Below, in pieces: positions 7,605-12,817 of a stretch of 12,817 bases of DNA. How positions within the stretch are numbered: position 1 is the stretch's first letter; every line of letters starts with the position of its first letter. The DNA is from Archangium sp. GTDB lineage: Bacteria; Myxococcota; Myxococcia; Myxococcales; Myxococcaceae. A program made the position numbers and the translations under genes. The notes beneath the pieces are model-generated. The model was not told the origin of the DNA. It saw nothing but the letters and a program-made list of their open reading frames with translations, and searched no databases. The stretch lies in NCBI GenBank assembly GCA_016793585.1, contig JAEUJR010000105.1:1-12817 (forward strand). Reading direction: 5' to 3'.

Positions 7605-8576
7605 TCACTTCGGCTTGTTGCCGAGCACCGTCTCGATGCGCGCCATCACCTCGTCGGTGAGCTTCGGCACGACGTCGAGCGCCTTCATGTTCTCGACGAC
7701 CTGCTCGGCCTTCGTGGCGCCGGTGATGACGGTGCTCACGTTCGGGTTCTTGAGACACCACGCGATGGCGAGCTGCGCCTGGCTGCAGCCGAGCTCTTTC
7801 GCCACCGGCGCGAGCGCCTTCGCCTTCTCGAGGTTGGCCGGCTTGAGCACCGACTCCTTGAGCCAGTCGTAGTTCGGCAGCGTGAGCCGCGACTCGGCCG
7901 GCACACCCGCGTTGTACTTGCCCGAGAGCACCCCCGAGGCGAGCGGGCTCCAGATGGTGGTGCCGTAGCCGGTCTCGCGGAACAGCGGCGCGTACTCCTT
8001 CTCGAAGCGCTCGCGCACCAGCATGTTGTACTGCGGCTGCTCCATCGTCGGCGGCGTGAGGTGCGCTTCGCGCGCGACCTTGAACGCGGTGGCGATGTCG
8101 TGCGCGCTCCACTCGCTGGTGCCCCAGTAGAAGAGCTTGCCCTGGCGAATCAGCACGTCCATCGCGCGCACGGTCTCTTCGATGGGCGTGTTGGGATCGG
8201 GCCTGTGGCAGAAGCAGAGGTCGAGGTACTCGACCTGCCAGCGCTTCAAGGCCGCGTGGAAGCCCTCGATGACGTGTTTGTGCGAGAGGCCCGTGTCGTT
8301 CGGCCCGTCGCCGCCCCAGAAGAGCTTCGTCGAGAGCACCAGGCCTTCGCGGCGCCAGCCGAACTTCTTCAGCACCCGCCCCATCGCGAGCTCGGCCTGC
8401 CCCTTCGCGTACACCTCGGCGCCGTCGAAGAAGTTCACGCCGGCGTCGTAGGCGGCCTTCATGCACGCCTCGGTCGGCCCGTCTCCGACCTGCCCGCCGA
8501 ACGTCACCCAGCTGCCGAGCGAGAGTTCGCTCACCTTGAGACCTGCGCGTCCGAGTCGGCGGTAGTTCATGGGCAT
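7605..8576 (-). CDS. Aldo/keto reductase (voltage-gated K+ channel beta-subunit/YghZ-like branch)
   Basis: 323 residues read on the minus strand from ATG at 8576-8574; ATG at 8570 is a second possible start two codons later. The protein has the full (alpha/beta)8 aldo/keto reductase signature: [18 protein letters not shown] at the start, the tetrad D51, Y56 (DGAEVY), K84 (STKLFWG) and H124 (CFCHRPD), and a late NADPH-binding segment ([15 protein letters not shown]). The length and the start match AKR6/AKR14-type enzymes related to Kv channel beta subunits and YghZ. These reduce aldehydes or ketones with NADPH; the natural substrate is unknown. It is transcribed away from the graspetide precursor and meets the amidase-type gene tail to tail. 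No link to the peptide cluster is evident beyond divergence. Confidence 0.93.
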   Translation of the reverse strand: MPMNYRRLGRAGLKVSELSLGSWVTFGGQVGDGPTEACMKAAYDAGVNFFDGAEVYAKGQAELAMGRVLKKFGWRREGLVLSTKLFWGGDGPNDTGLSHKHVIEGFHAALKRWQVEYLDLCFCHRPDPNTPIEETVRAMDVLIRQGKLFYWGTSEWSAHDIATAFKVAREAHLTPPTMEQPQYNMLVRERFEKEYAPLFRETGYGTTIWSPLASGVLSGKYNAGVPAESRLTLPNYDWLKESVLKPANLEKAKALAPVAKELGCSQAQLAIAWCLKNPNVSTVITGATKAEQVVENMKALDVVPKLTDEVMARIETVLGNKPK

Positions 8577-8696
8577 CGTGTGATCCGTGTCAGCGGGTGG
8601 GAACGCCTGCGTGACTAACGCCGGGCGGGGCCTTCTTCCAGCCAGGCAGTGCGCTAGGGTTCGCCAGCTGTTTTTCCACCATCTGGAGGGAGTTCC
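8577..8696. promoter_or_regulatory. Divergent intergenic region between aldo/keto reductase and graspetide precursor
   Basis: These 120 bases must hold the start signals for both the leftward reductase gene and the rightward peptide cluster. On the plus strand, TAGGGT at 8655-8660 (preceded by GC) could be a -10 hexamer; the region 17 bases upstream (CTTCTT, 8632-8637) is a poor -35. I see no convincing promoter on the minus strand and no clear operator palindrome. Confidence 0.3.
8685..8690 (+). promoter_or_regulatory. Strong Shine-Dalgarno site of the graspetide precursor
   Basis: GGAGGG lies six bases before ATG 8697, a near-ideal ribosome binding site and the best in the window. It fixes the precursor start and suggests high translation of the precursor. 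The ligase gene that follows has no comparable site, which would give more substrate than enzyme. Confidence 0.75.
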
Positions 8697-9698
8697 ATGC
8701 CGCGCATCAACTCGGGCCCGCGTGCTCCGCAGGCGCCCACGTTTCAGAACCCGCCCGCCGTCAAAGCCGAGACGAAGAAGAACCTGAAGGCCGCCTTCGA
8801 GACGGCGCTGAAGTCGGGCAACCTCGAGTTCCACGCGGGCGGCATGCCGCTCGGCCAGCGCTTCGTGCGGGTGCCGCTCAAGGCCGGGAAGGGGCCTGAT
8901 CAGTTCTCGTACACGGCGCTGATCCCCGTCGGAGCGCTCGCTCCCGGCGCGAAGCCCACCGACCCGAACAAGGTGAAGTCGTTCTTCATCGAGCGCTCCG
9001 GTGGCTTCGCCGGCATCACCATGGTCGCTGGCCCCGTCACCATCGGCGCGAAGGGCAAGGTCTCGGTCGAGCCGTTCTTCAGCCGGTTCCTCGAAGGCCA
9101 GAAGGGCCCGAACGGCGGCGGCGTGATGCACACCATGAAGGCCCCGTCGGACAACGAAGACGGCGGCGGCGGAGCCGTCACCAAGAAGGCCCCCTCTGAT
9201 CAAGAAGACGGCGGCGGCGTGGTCTCGACCATGAAGTACCCGTCGGACAACGAAGACGGCGGTGGCGGTGGCGTCACCAAGAAGGCGCCGTCTGATCAGG
9301 AAGACGGCGGCGGCGTGGTCTCGACCATGAAGTACCCGTCTGACAACGAAGACGGCGGCGGCGGTGGCGTCACCAAGAAGGCGCCGTCTGATCAGGAAGA
9401 CGGCGGCGGCATCGCGCACACCATGAAGTACCCGTCGGACAACGAAGACGGCGGTGGCGGGCGCGTCGGTGGTGGCGGTGGCACGGTCACCACGATGAAG
9501 GCGCCTTCTGACAACGAAGACGGCGGTGGCGGGCGCGTCGGCGGTGGCGGTGGCACGGTCACCACGATGAAGGCGCCCTCTGACAACGAAGACGGCGGTG
9601 GCGGGCGCGTCACCACGATGAAGGCCCCGTCTGACAACGAAGACGGTGGTGGCGGGCGTGTCACCACGATGAAGGCTCCGTCGGACAACGACGAGTGA
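8697..9698 (+). CDS. Multi-core microviridin-type graspetide precursor (MdnA/MvdE-type, 11 cores, long N-terminal region)
   Basis: 333 residues from ATG 8697. Residues 1-22 are Pro-rich; about 23-124 look like a small folded domain of a helix ([15 protein letters not shown]) and strands, which I do not recognise. [10 protein letters not shown] at 125-134 matches the PFFARFL leader helix by which microviridin ATP-grasp ligases recognise their precursors. From residue 146 to the end there are eleven cores T-x-K-(A/Y)-P-S-D-(N/Q)-(E/D)-(D/E), equal to the microviridin core TxKYPSDWE(E/D) with Asn/Gln in place of Trp. Glycine-rich spacers with no Cys separate them. In microviridins, Thr4-Asp10 and Ser9-Glu12 esters and a Lys6-acid13 amide form; all these positions are kept in every core. 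Two ATP-grasp ligase genes follow at once. There is no signal peptide. The long N-terminal region and core number are unusual for the family. Confidence 0.92.
   Translation: MPRINSGPRAPQAPTFQNPPAVKAETKKNLKAAFETALKSGNLEFHAGGMPLGQRFVRVPLKAGKGPDQFSYTALIPVGALAPGAKPTDPNKVKSFFIERSGGFAGITMVAGPVTIGAKGKVSVEPFFSRFLEGQKGPNGGGVMHTMKAPSDNEDGGGGAVTKKAPSDQEDGGGVVSTMKYPSDNEDGGGGGVTKKAPSDQEDGGGVVSTMKYPSDNEDGGGGGVTKKAPSDQEDGGGIAHTMKYPSDNEDGGGGRVGGGGGTVTTMKAPSDNEDGGGGRVGGGGGTVTTMKAPSDNEDGGGGRVTTMKAPSDNEDGGGGRVTTMKAPSDNDE
9072..9095 (+). other. Graspetide leader recognition motif PFFSRFLE
   Basis: Residues 126-133 of the precursor read PFFSRFLE. Microviridin leaders carry the helix PFFARFL, whose Arg and aromatic residues dock on the ATP-grasp ligase. 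Only Ala to Ser differs here. It lies 12 residues before the first core, so the spacing to core 1 is like a normal microviridin, while core 11 lies about 190 residues away. Confidence 0.88.
9132..9695 (+). repeat. Array of eleven graspetide cores
   Basis: Cores begin at 9132, 9180, 9228, 9276, 9324, 9372, 9420, 9492, 9564, 9615 and 9666. Spacing is 48 bases (six intervals), then 72 (two), then 51 (two). Cores 2, 4 and 6 read [10 protein letters not shown]; 3, 5 and 7 read [10 protein letters not shown]; 1 and 8-10 read [10 protein letters not shown]; core 11 reads [10 protein letters not shown] and ends the protein. Cores 2-7 thus form a 96-base doublet present three times. The copies differ mainly by synonymous third-position changes (ggc/ggt, tcg/tct, gcc/gcg), so the repeat is held at protein level. 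Confidence 0.93.
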
Positions 9699-9699
9699 C

Positions 9700-10737
9700 G
9701 TGACGAAGCTGCGGCGGACCCGATCCGTCGGTGGCGCGCGAGGGCGTCGGGCTTCTGTCCGGCGCCCTCTTGCGTTGCTGCTCACGCACTCGGGCGACTT
9801 CTTCACCATCGATCGTGTGCAGCAGGCCCTCGTTCGCGAAGGCTGGGTGGCGGTTCGTCTCGACACCGACACGTTCCCTCTGTCGATCGCCCTCGCGGTC
9901 GAGCGCACGCAGGCTGGCGTCGAGGCGGTGTTGGAGCTTCCCGAGCGCTCCGTTCGCCTCTCACAGGTCGACGCGGTGTGGCTGCGCCGACTGTGGACAC
10001 CGCAGCTGCCCTCGATGGCGCCCGACGATCGCGACGCCTGCATCGAGACCTCGCGCACGGCCCTGCAAGACACGCTGGTGCACCTCACCGACTGTCACTG
10101 GGTGAACGCGCTCGAGCCGTCGATGCGCGCCGAGTCGAAGGTGTTGCAGCTTCGCGTGGCGCACGAACTGGGCTTCGACCTGGCCGACACCACCATCACC
10201 AACAGCCCGGGCTGGGTCGAACGGCTGCGCGCGCGGGAGCCACGACTCGTCACCAAGCTGCTCGTGCCGCTCTCGTACGCGATGCAGGCCGATCGGTTCT
10301 TCTACACGTCGCAGCTCGACGGCGAGGCGTACGCGCAGCTGCACCGCATCAAGTACGCGCCGCAGATCTTCCAGCCGCTCGTCGAGAAGGCCCACGAGCT
10401 GCGCGTGGTCGTCGTCGGCGACGAGACCTTCACCGCGAGCATCGACGCGTCGAAGACCGAGCGTGGCCGAGTCGACTGGCGCCAGCTCGACGCGAACGAA
10501 GGCGTGACGTGGGCGCGCGCCACCCTTCCTGCGCCGCTGCGGGCGCGCATCTTCAGGCTCATGAAGCGCCTGGGCCTGGTGAGCGGTGCGCTCGACTTCA
10601 TCGTCACGCCCGACGGCCGCCACGTCTTCCTCGAGGTGAACCCTGCGGGAGAATGGGGCTGGCTCGAGCGCGACCTGGGCTACGACATCTCAGGCGCCTT
10701 CGCGCGCGCCTTGATTCAGGGAGCACGACGACCGTGA
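9700..10737 (+). CDS. mdnB: ATP-grasp graspetide ligase, MdnB/MvdC-like (lactam-forming type)
   Basis: 345 residues from GTG 9700, one base after the precursor stop and with no real ribosome site, so probably coupled. The segment [18 protein letters not shown] at 24-41 closely matches the start of microviridin MdnB. Further matches are [34 protein letters not shown], the ELRVVVVG strand and the C-terminal [29 protein letters not shown], whose D299, E312 and N314 are the expected Mg-ATP ligands. MdnB/MvdC-type enzymes join a Lys side chain to an acidic side chain as an amide, after the esters have formed; the Lys in each core would be the substrate. The first 23 residues are Arg-rich and absent from the family start; TTG 9775 would give a start closer to relatives. 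Function assignment rests on remembered family sequence. Confidence 0.9.
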   Translation: MTKLRRTRSVGGARGRRASVRRPLALLLTHSGDFFTIDRVQQALVREGWVAVRLDTDTFPLSIALAVERTQAGVEAVLELPERSVRLSQVDAVWLRRLWTPQLPSMAPDDRDACIETSRTALQDTLVHLTDCHWVNALEPSMRAESKVLQLRVAHELGFDLADTTITNSPGWVERLRAREPRLVTKLLVPLSYAMQADRFFYTSQLDGEAYAQLHRIKYAPQIFQPLVEKAHELRVVVVGDETFTASIDASKTERGRVDWRQLDANEGVTWARATLPAPLRARIFRLMKRLGLVSGALDFIVTPDGRHVFLEVNPAGEWGWLERDLGYDISGAFARALIQGARRP

Positions 10738-11726
10738 ACGTGTTGCTGGTGACGCGCAGTGACGACAACGAGAGCGTCGAGCTGGTTCGCCACGCGCTGA
10801 AGAAGCACCGCGCCAAGGGCGTTCGGTTCGACACCGATCACTACCCGACGTCGGTCGGGCTCTCGACCGAGCTCACCCGCACACGCACGAAGCGGGTGCT
10901 GCACACCGCTGATGGGCCAGTCGACCTCGAGAAGCTGCACGCCATCTGGTACCGGCGATTCCTCGCGGGAGGCCGCCTGCCCGACAGCCTCGGCGACATG
11001 CGCGCCGCCTGCCTCGACGAGAGCCGCCGCCAGCTCTACGGCACCATCGCCGCCTGCCGTTGCTTCCAGCTCGACACGCTTCGCGCGGTGCGGCGGTGCG
11101 ATCACAAAGAGCTGCAGCTGCGAAAGGCCCGCGAGTTCGGCCTCGACATTCCCGAGACGCTCTTCAGCAACTTCCCCGACGACGTGCGGCGGTTTGCGAA
11201 GCGCGTGAAGGGGCCGATCATCACCAAGATGCAGCACTCCTTCGCCATCTGGCGCGAGGGCGTCGAGAACGTCGTCTTCACCAACACGCTCAGCCCCGAC
11301 GATCTCGAGAACCTCGAGGGCCTGGCGCTCTCACCGATGACGTTCCAGGAGAAGCTCGAGAAGCGCATCGAGCTGCGCGCCACGGTCGTCGGCAATCGCG
11401 TCTTCACCGCCGCCGTCGACTCGCAGGCGCTCGACGGCGCGAAGCTCGACTGGCGCAAAGAAGGCATGACGTTGCTCGACGCGTGGTGGAAGTACGAGCT
11501 GCCGAAGCCCATCGAGCGCGGGCTGCTGAAGCTCACGAAGTGGTTCGGGCTCAACTACGCCGCCGCCGACTTCGTCGTCACGCCAGACGGGCGAACGGTG
11601 TTCCTCGAGATCAACGCTGGCGGCGAGTTCTTCTGGCTCCAGCGCCACCCCGGCCTGCCCATCGTCGAAGCGCTCGCCGAAGTGCTCGTCGGCACTGCGA
11701 AACGGGTCGATGCCGGGCAAGCCTGA
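10734..11726 (+). CDS. mdnC: ATP-grasp graspetide ligase, MdnC/MvdD-like (lactone-forming type)
   Basis: 330 residues from GTG 10734, overlapping the previous stop as GTGA, with AGGGAG at 10718-10723 ten bases upstream. The family pattern is clear: [18 protein letters not shown] at the start, RFDTDHYPTSV, IWYRRF, IITKMQHSFAIW, LENLEGLALSPMTFQE, IELRATVVGNRVFTAAVDSQ, LDWRKEG and VVTPDGRTVFLEINAGGEFFWLQ, with D279, E292 and N294 as metal-ATP ligands. These fit MdnC/MvdD, which makes the two omega-ester bonds (Thr to Asp, Ser to Glu) of microviridins. The usual NP in the ExNP motif is NA here (N294-A295), a small deviation. The order precursor, MdnB-like, MdnC-like is that of cyanobacterial mdnABC. 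No acetyltransferase or ABC exporter gene follows. Confidence 0.92.
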   Translation: MNVLLVTRSDDNESVELVRHALKKHRAKGVRFDTDHYPTSVGLSTELTRTRTKRVLHTADGPVDLEKLHAIWYRRFLAGGRLPDSLGDMRAACLDESRRQLYGTIAACRCFQLDTLRAVRRCDHKELQLRKAREFGLDIPETLFSNFPDDVRRFAKRVKGPIITKMQHSFAIWREGVENVVFTNTLSPDDLENLEGLALSPMTFQEKLEKRIELRATVVGNRVFTAAVDSQALDGAKLDWRKEGMTLLDAWWKYELPKPIERGLLKLTKWFGLNYAAADFVVTPDGRTVFLEINAGGEFFWLQRHPGLPIVEALAEVLVGTAKRVDAGQA

Positions 11727-11773
11727 CCTTTCCTCACCTCGCGCCAACCCAGGCCCATCGCTACACTTGTGGT

Positions 11774-11785
11774 GACCGGCCGGTC
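11774..11785. promoter_or_regulatory. 12-base perfect palindrome, candidate operator before the hydrolase gene
   Basis: GACCGGCCGGTC is self-complementary. It begins seven bases after TACACT (11762-11767), a possible -10 hexamer, and ends 17 bases before ATG 11803, so it would cover the transcription start. Such palindromes are typical of dimeric repressors, for example of the TetR type. In GC-rich DNA a 12-base palindrome is expected a few times per window by chance, so position is the main argument. Confidence 0.35.
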
Positions 11786-11802
11786 TGGAAGTGGGTGGGC
11801 AG

Positions 11803-12600
11803 ATGCTGGATCTGCGACTGCGGTTTCGACAGTTGAAGCGGCAAGCCGAGTACCTCAAGGGGTACTTCGACCTCGACGCGACCAACACCGTCAAGCGACG
11901 CACCGACTTCACGAACTGCCCGCGGCCGGTGCTGCTCCTCTACGGCTTCATGTCGACCCGCCGCGTGTTCGAGGTGCTCGAGCACCGCCTGCGCCGCGAT
12001 CAGTTCTGCGTCTGGAGCATCAACCTCGGCGGCTGGAAAGACGCGTTCAACACCAACGCCATCGACGAGACGGCCGAGAAGGTGCGGGGGAAGATCGAGC
12101 GGCTGTACCAGCGCTACCCGAACATGGGCCCGCTCTCGATCATCGGGCACTCCAAGGGCGGCATCATCGGCACGTATTACGTGAAGCGCCTCGGCGGCGA
12201 CAAACGGGTGAAGAACCTCATCACGCTCGGCAGCCCGCACAACGGCTCGCCCACCGCGTACTTCGGCGTCGTCACCCACGGCCTCATCTCGCGCAGTATC
12301 TGGCAGCTGACCCCCATGTCGCCGTTCATTCGCCGCCTGAAGATGGGCGCGTTCCCGCGTGACGTGAACCTCACCAGCATCTTCTCGAAGACCGACCACG
12401 TGAACCCGTTCCCCTCGTGTCTGGTCGAGAACGAGTTCGACGCGCCGAACGTGCGCAACATCGAGATCGCCGACGTGAAGCACCGCGAGTTCGTCACCAG
12501 CCGCAGCGTGTACCAGGTGGTGCGCCGCGAGCTGTTCGCCGGCTACGGCCTGCCCGTTCCTGCCGAGCCGAAGCCCCGACGGCTGGTGCCGCTGCGCTGA
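11803..12600 (+). CDS. Alpha/beta hydrolase (lipase/esterase-like)
   Basis: 265 residues from ATG 11803; GTG 11791 in the same frame would add four residues, and GGTGG just before the ATG favours 11803. VLLLYGFM at 43-50 is the strand and oxyanion loop, GHSKGG at 115-120 is the nucleophile elbow with Ser117, and LGSPHNGSP at 142-150 is typical of lipase and PGAP1-like hydrolases. The acid and base are probably D198 (SKTDHVNPF) and H227 (VKHREF). There is no signal peptide. These enzymes hydrolyse ester bonds of lipids or small molecules; the substrate is not evident. The gap of 76 bases to the ligase gene, with its own possible promoter and palindrome, suggests separate regulation, although it is co-directional with the peptide cluster. 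Confidence 0.85.
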   Translation: MLDLRLRFRQLKRQAEYLKGYFDLDATNTVKRRTDFTNCPRPVLLLYGFMSTRRVFEVLEHRLRRDQFCVWSINLGGWKDAFNTNAIDETAEKVRGKIERLYQRYPNMGPLSIIGHSKGGIIGTYYVKRLGGDKRVKNLITLGSPHNGSPTAYFGVVTHGLISRSIWQLTPMSPFIRRLKMGAFPRDVNLTSIFSKTDHVNPFPSCLVENEFDAPNVRNIEIADVKHREFVTSRSVYQVVRRELFAGYGLPVPAEPKPRRLVPLR

Positions 12601-12618
12601 TTCCCCTAAACGGGCCGC

Positions 12619-12817
12619 GTGCAGCCGACCCGGTGGGATCTCATTCTCGAGCAGAAGCCGATTCCGGTGATCGAGCACCTGCTCGAAGAGGTCTCGCGCC
12701 TCTTCGTGGCCGACCTGCGCACCTGGCCTCCCCGCGTCGACGAGTTCGACCCACAGACCGGCGCTGCCCTCGAGAAGCTGCTCGCCGAACGGCCAGCGCG
12801 GCCCGACGATCGGCTGT
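12619..12817 (+). CDS. 5' part of an unrecognised gene, runs off the window
   Basis: From GTG 12619, 18 bases after the hydrolase stop, the frame stays open to the right edge (66 codons). The product begins MQPTRWDLILEQKPIPVIEH and continues as a helical, Leu/Glu-rich segment (LLEEVSRLFVADLR) and a Pro/Asp-rich part. Codon use is like that of the neighbours (G/C at third positions). I do not recognise the family, and the ribosome site is weak. The close spacing suggests co-transcription with the hydrolase gene. Confidence 0.5.
   Translation, partial: MQPTRWDLILEQKPIPVIEHLLEEVSRLFVADLRTWPPRVDEFDPQTGAALEKLLAERPARPDDRL

Larger units (their letters stand above)
8697..11726 (+). other. Graspetide (microviridin-type) biosynthetic gene cluster
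   Basis: Three genes, precursor, MdnB-like and MdnC-like ligase, are joined by a 1-base gap and a 4-base overlap, with one strong ribosome site at the front. They suffice in principle for leader-guided formation of two esters and one amide per core. Missing within the window are the GNAT acetyltransferase and ABC transporter of cyanobacterial clusters and any dedicated protease. Base composition and codon use look like those of the neighbours, so I see no sign of recent transfer. Confidence 0.88.

Noticed and set aside
9132..9695. CRISPR array or non-coding minisatellite
   Set aside because: The repeat stays in frame in a gene with a strong ribosome site, its variation is largely synonymous, and its spacers are glycine codons rather than unique sequence.
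7605..10088. 827-residue open frame on the minus strand through the precursor and ligase region
   Set aside because: Only its last 323 codons form the aldo/keto reductase. The rest is a repetitive antisense reading of the graspetide cores, and a well-supported gene lies on the plus strand.

Overview
The window is GC-rich and densely coding, and it looks like a myxobacterial (Myxococcota) chromosome. The strongest taxonomic marker is the adjacent pair at 624-2146: a CarD regulator (CarD/CdnL-type N-terminal domain, acidic linker, HMGA-like AT-hook tail) followed by CarG (an archaemetzincin-like zinc protein with a degenerate HExxH motif). This pair was described in Myxococcus xanthus. A Cys-rich lipoprotein and frequent GTG starts fit the same lineage. 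I see no tRNA, rRNA, CRISPR array or insertion sequence.

Layout. 1-554 is the 3' end of a secreted beta-sandwich repeat protein. 624-6681 is one probable operon: carD, carG, a membrane-anchored protein, a GT39-like membrane glycosyltransferase, a membrane-anchored PH-like protein and a Cys-rich lipoprotein. From carG onward every junction is a 4-base GTGA or ATGA overlap. 6752-7603 encodes a cytoplasmic-looking Cys/His amidase-type protein with an EF-hand-like loop. It meets an aldo/keto reductase gene (7605-8576, minus strand) tail to tail, one base apart.

The most interesting region is 8697-11726, a graspetide (omega-ester peptide) cluster of the microviridin type in the order precursor, MdnB/MvdC-like ATP-grasp ligase, MdnC/MvdD-like ATP-grasp ligase. 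The 333-residue precursor keeps the microviridin leader helix motif (PFFSRFLE) and carries eleven T-x-K-(A/Y)-P-S-D-(N/Q)-(E/D)-(D/E) cores separated by glycine-rich spacers. The leader helix sits behind an extra N-terminal region of about 125 residues. By analogy with microviridins, the second ligase would make Thr-Asp and Ser-Glu esters and the first a Lys-Asp/Glu amide in each core, so up to 33 crosslinks per chain. No transporter, N-acetyltransferase or leader protease is visible.

The window ends with an alpha/beta hydrolase gene (11803-12600), preceded by a 12-base palindrome near a possible promoter, and the 5' end of an unrecognised gene (12619 onward). All gaps between genes are shorter than 125 bases, so there are no long non-coding stretches.
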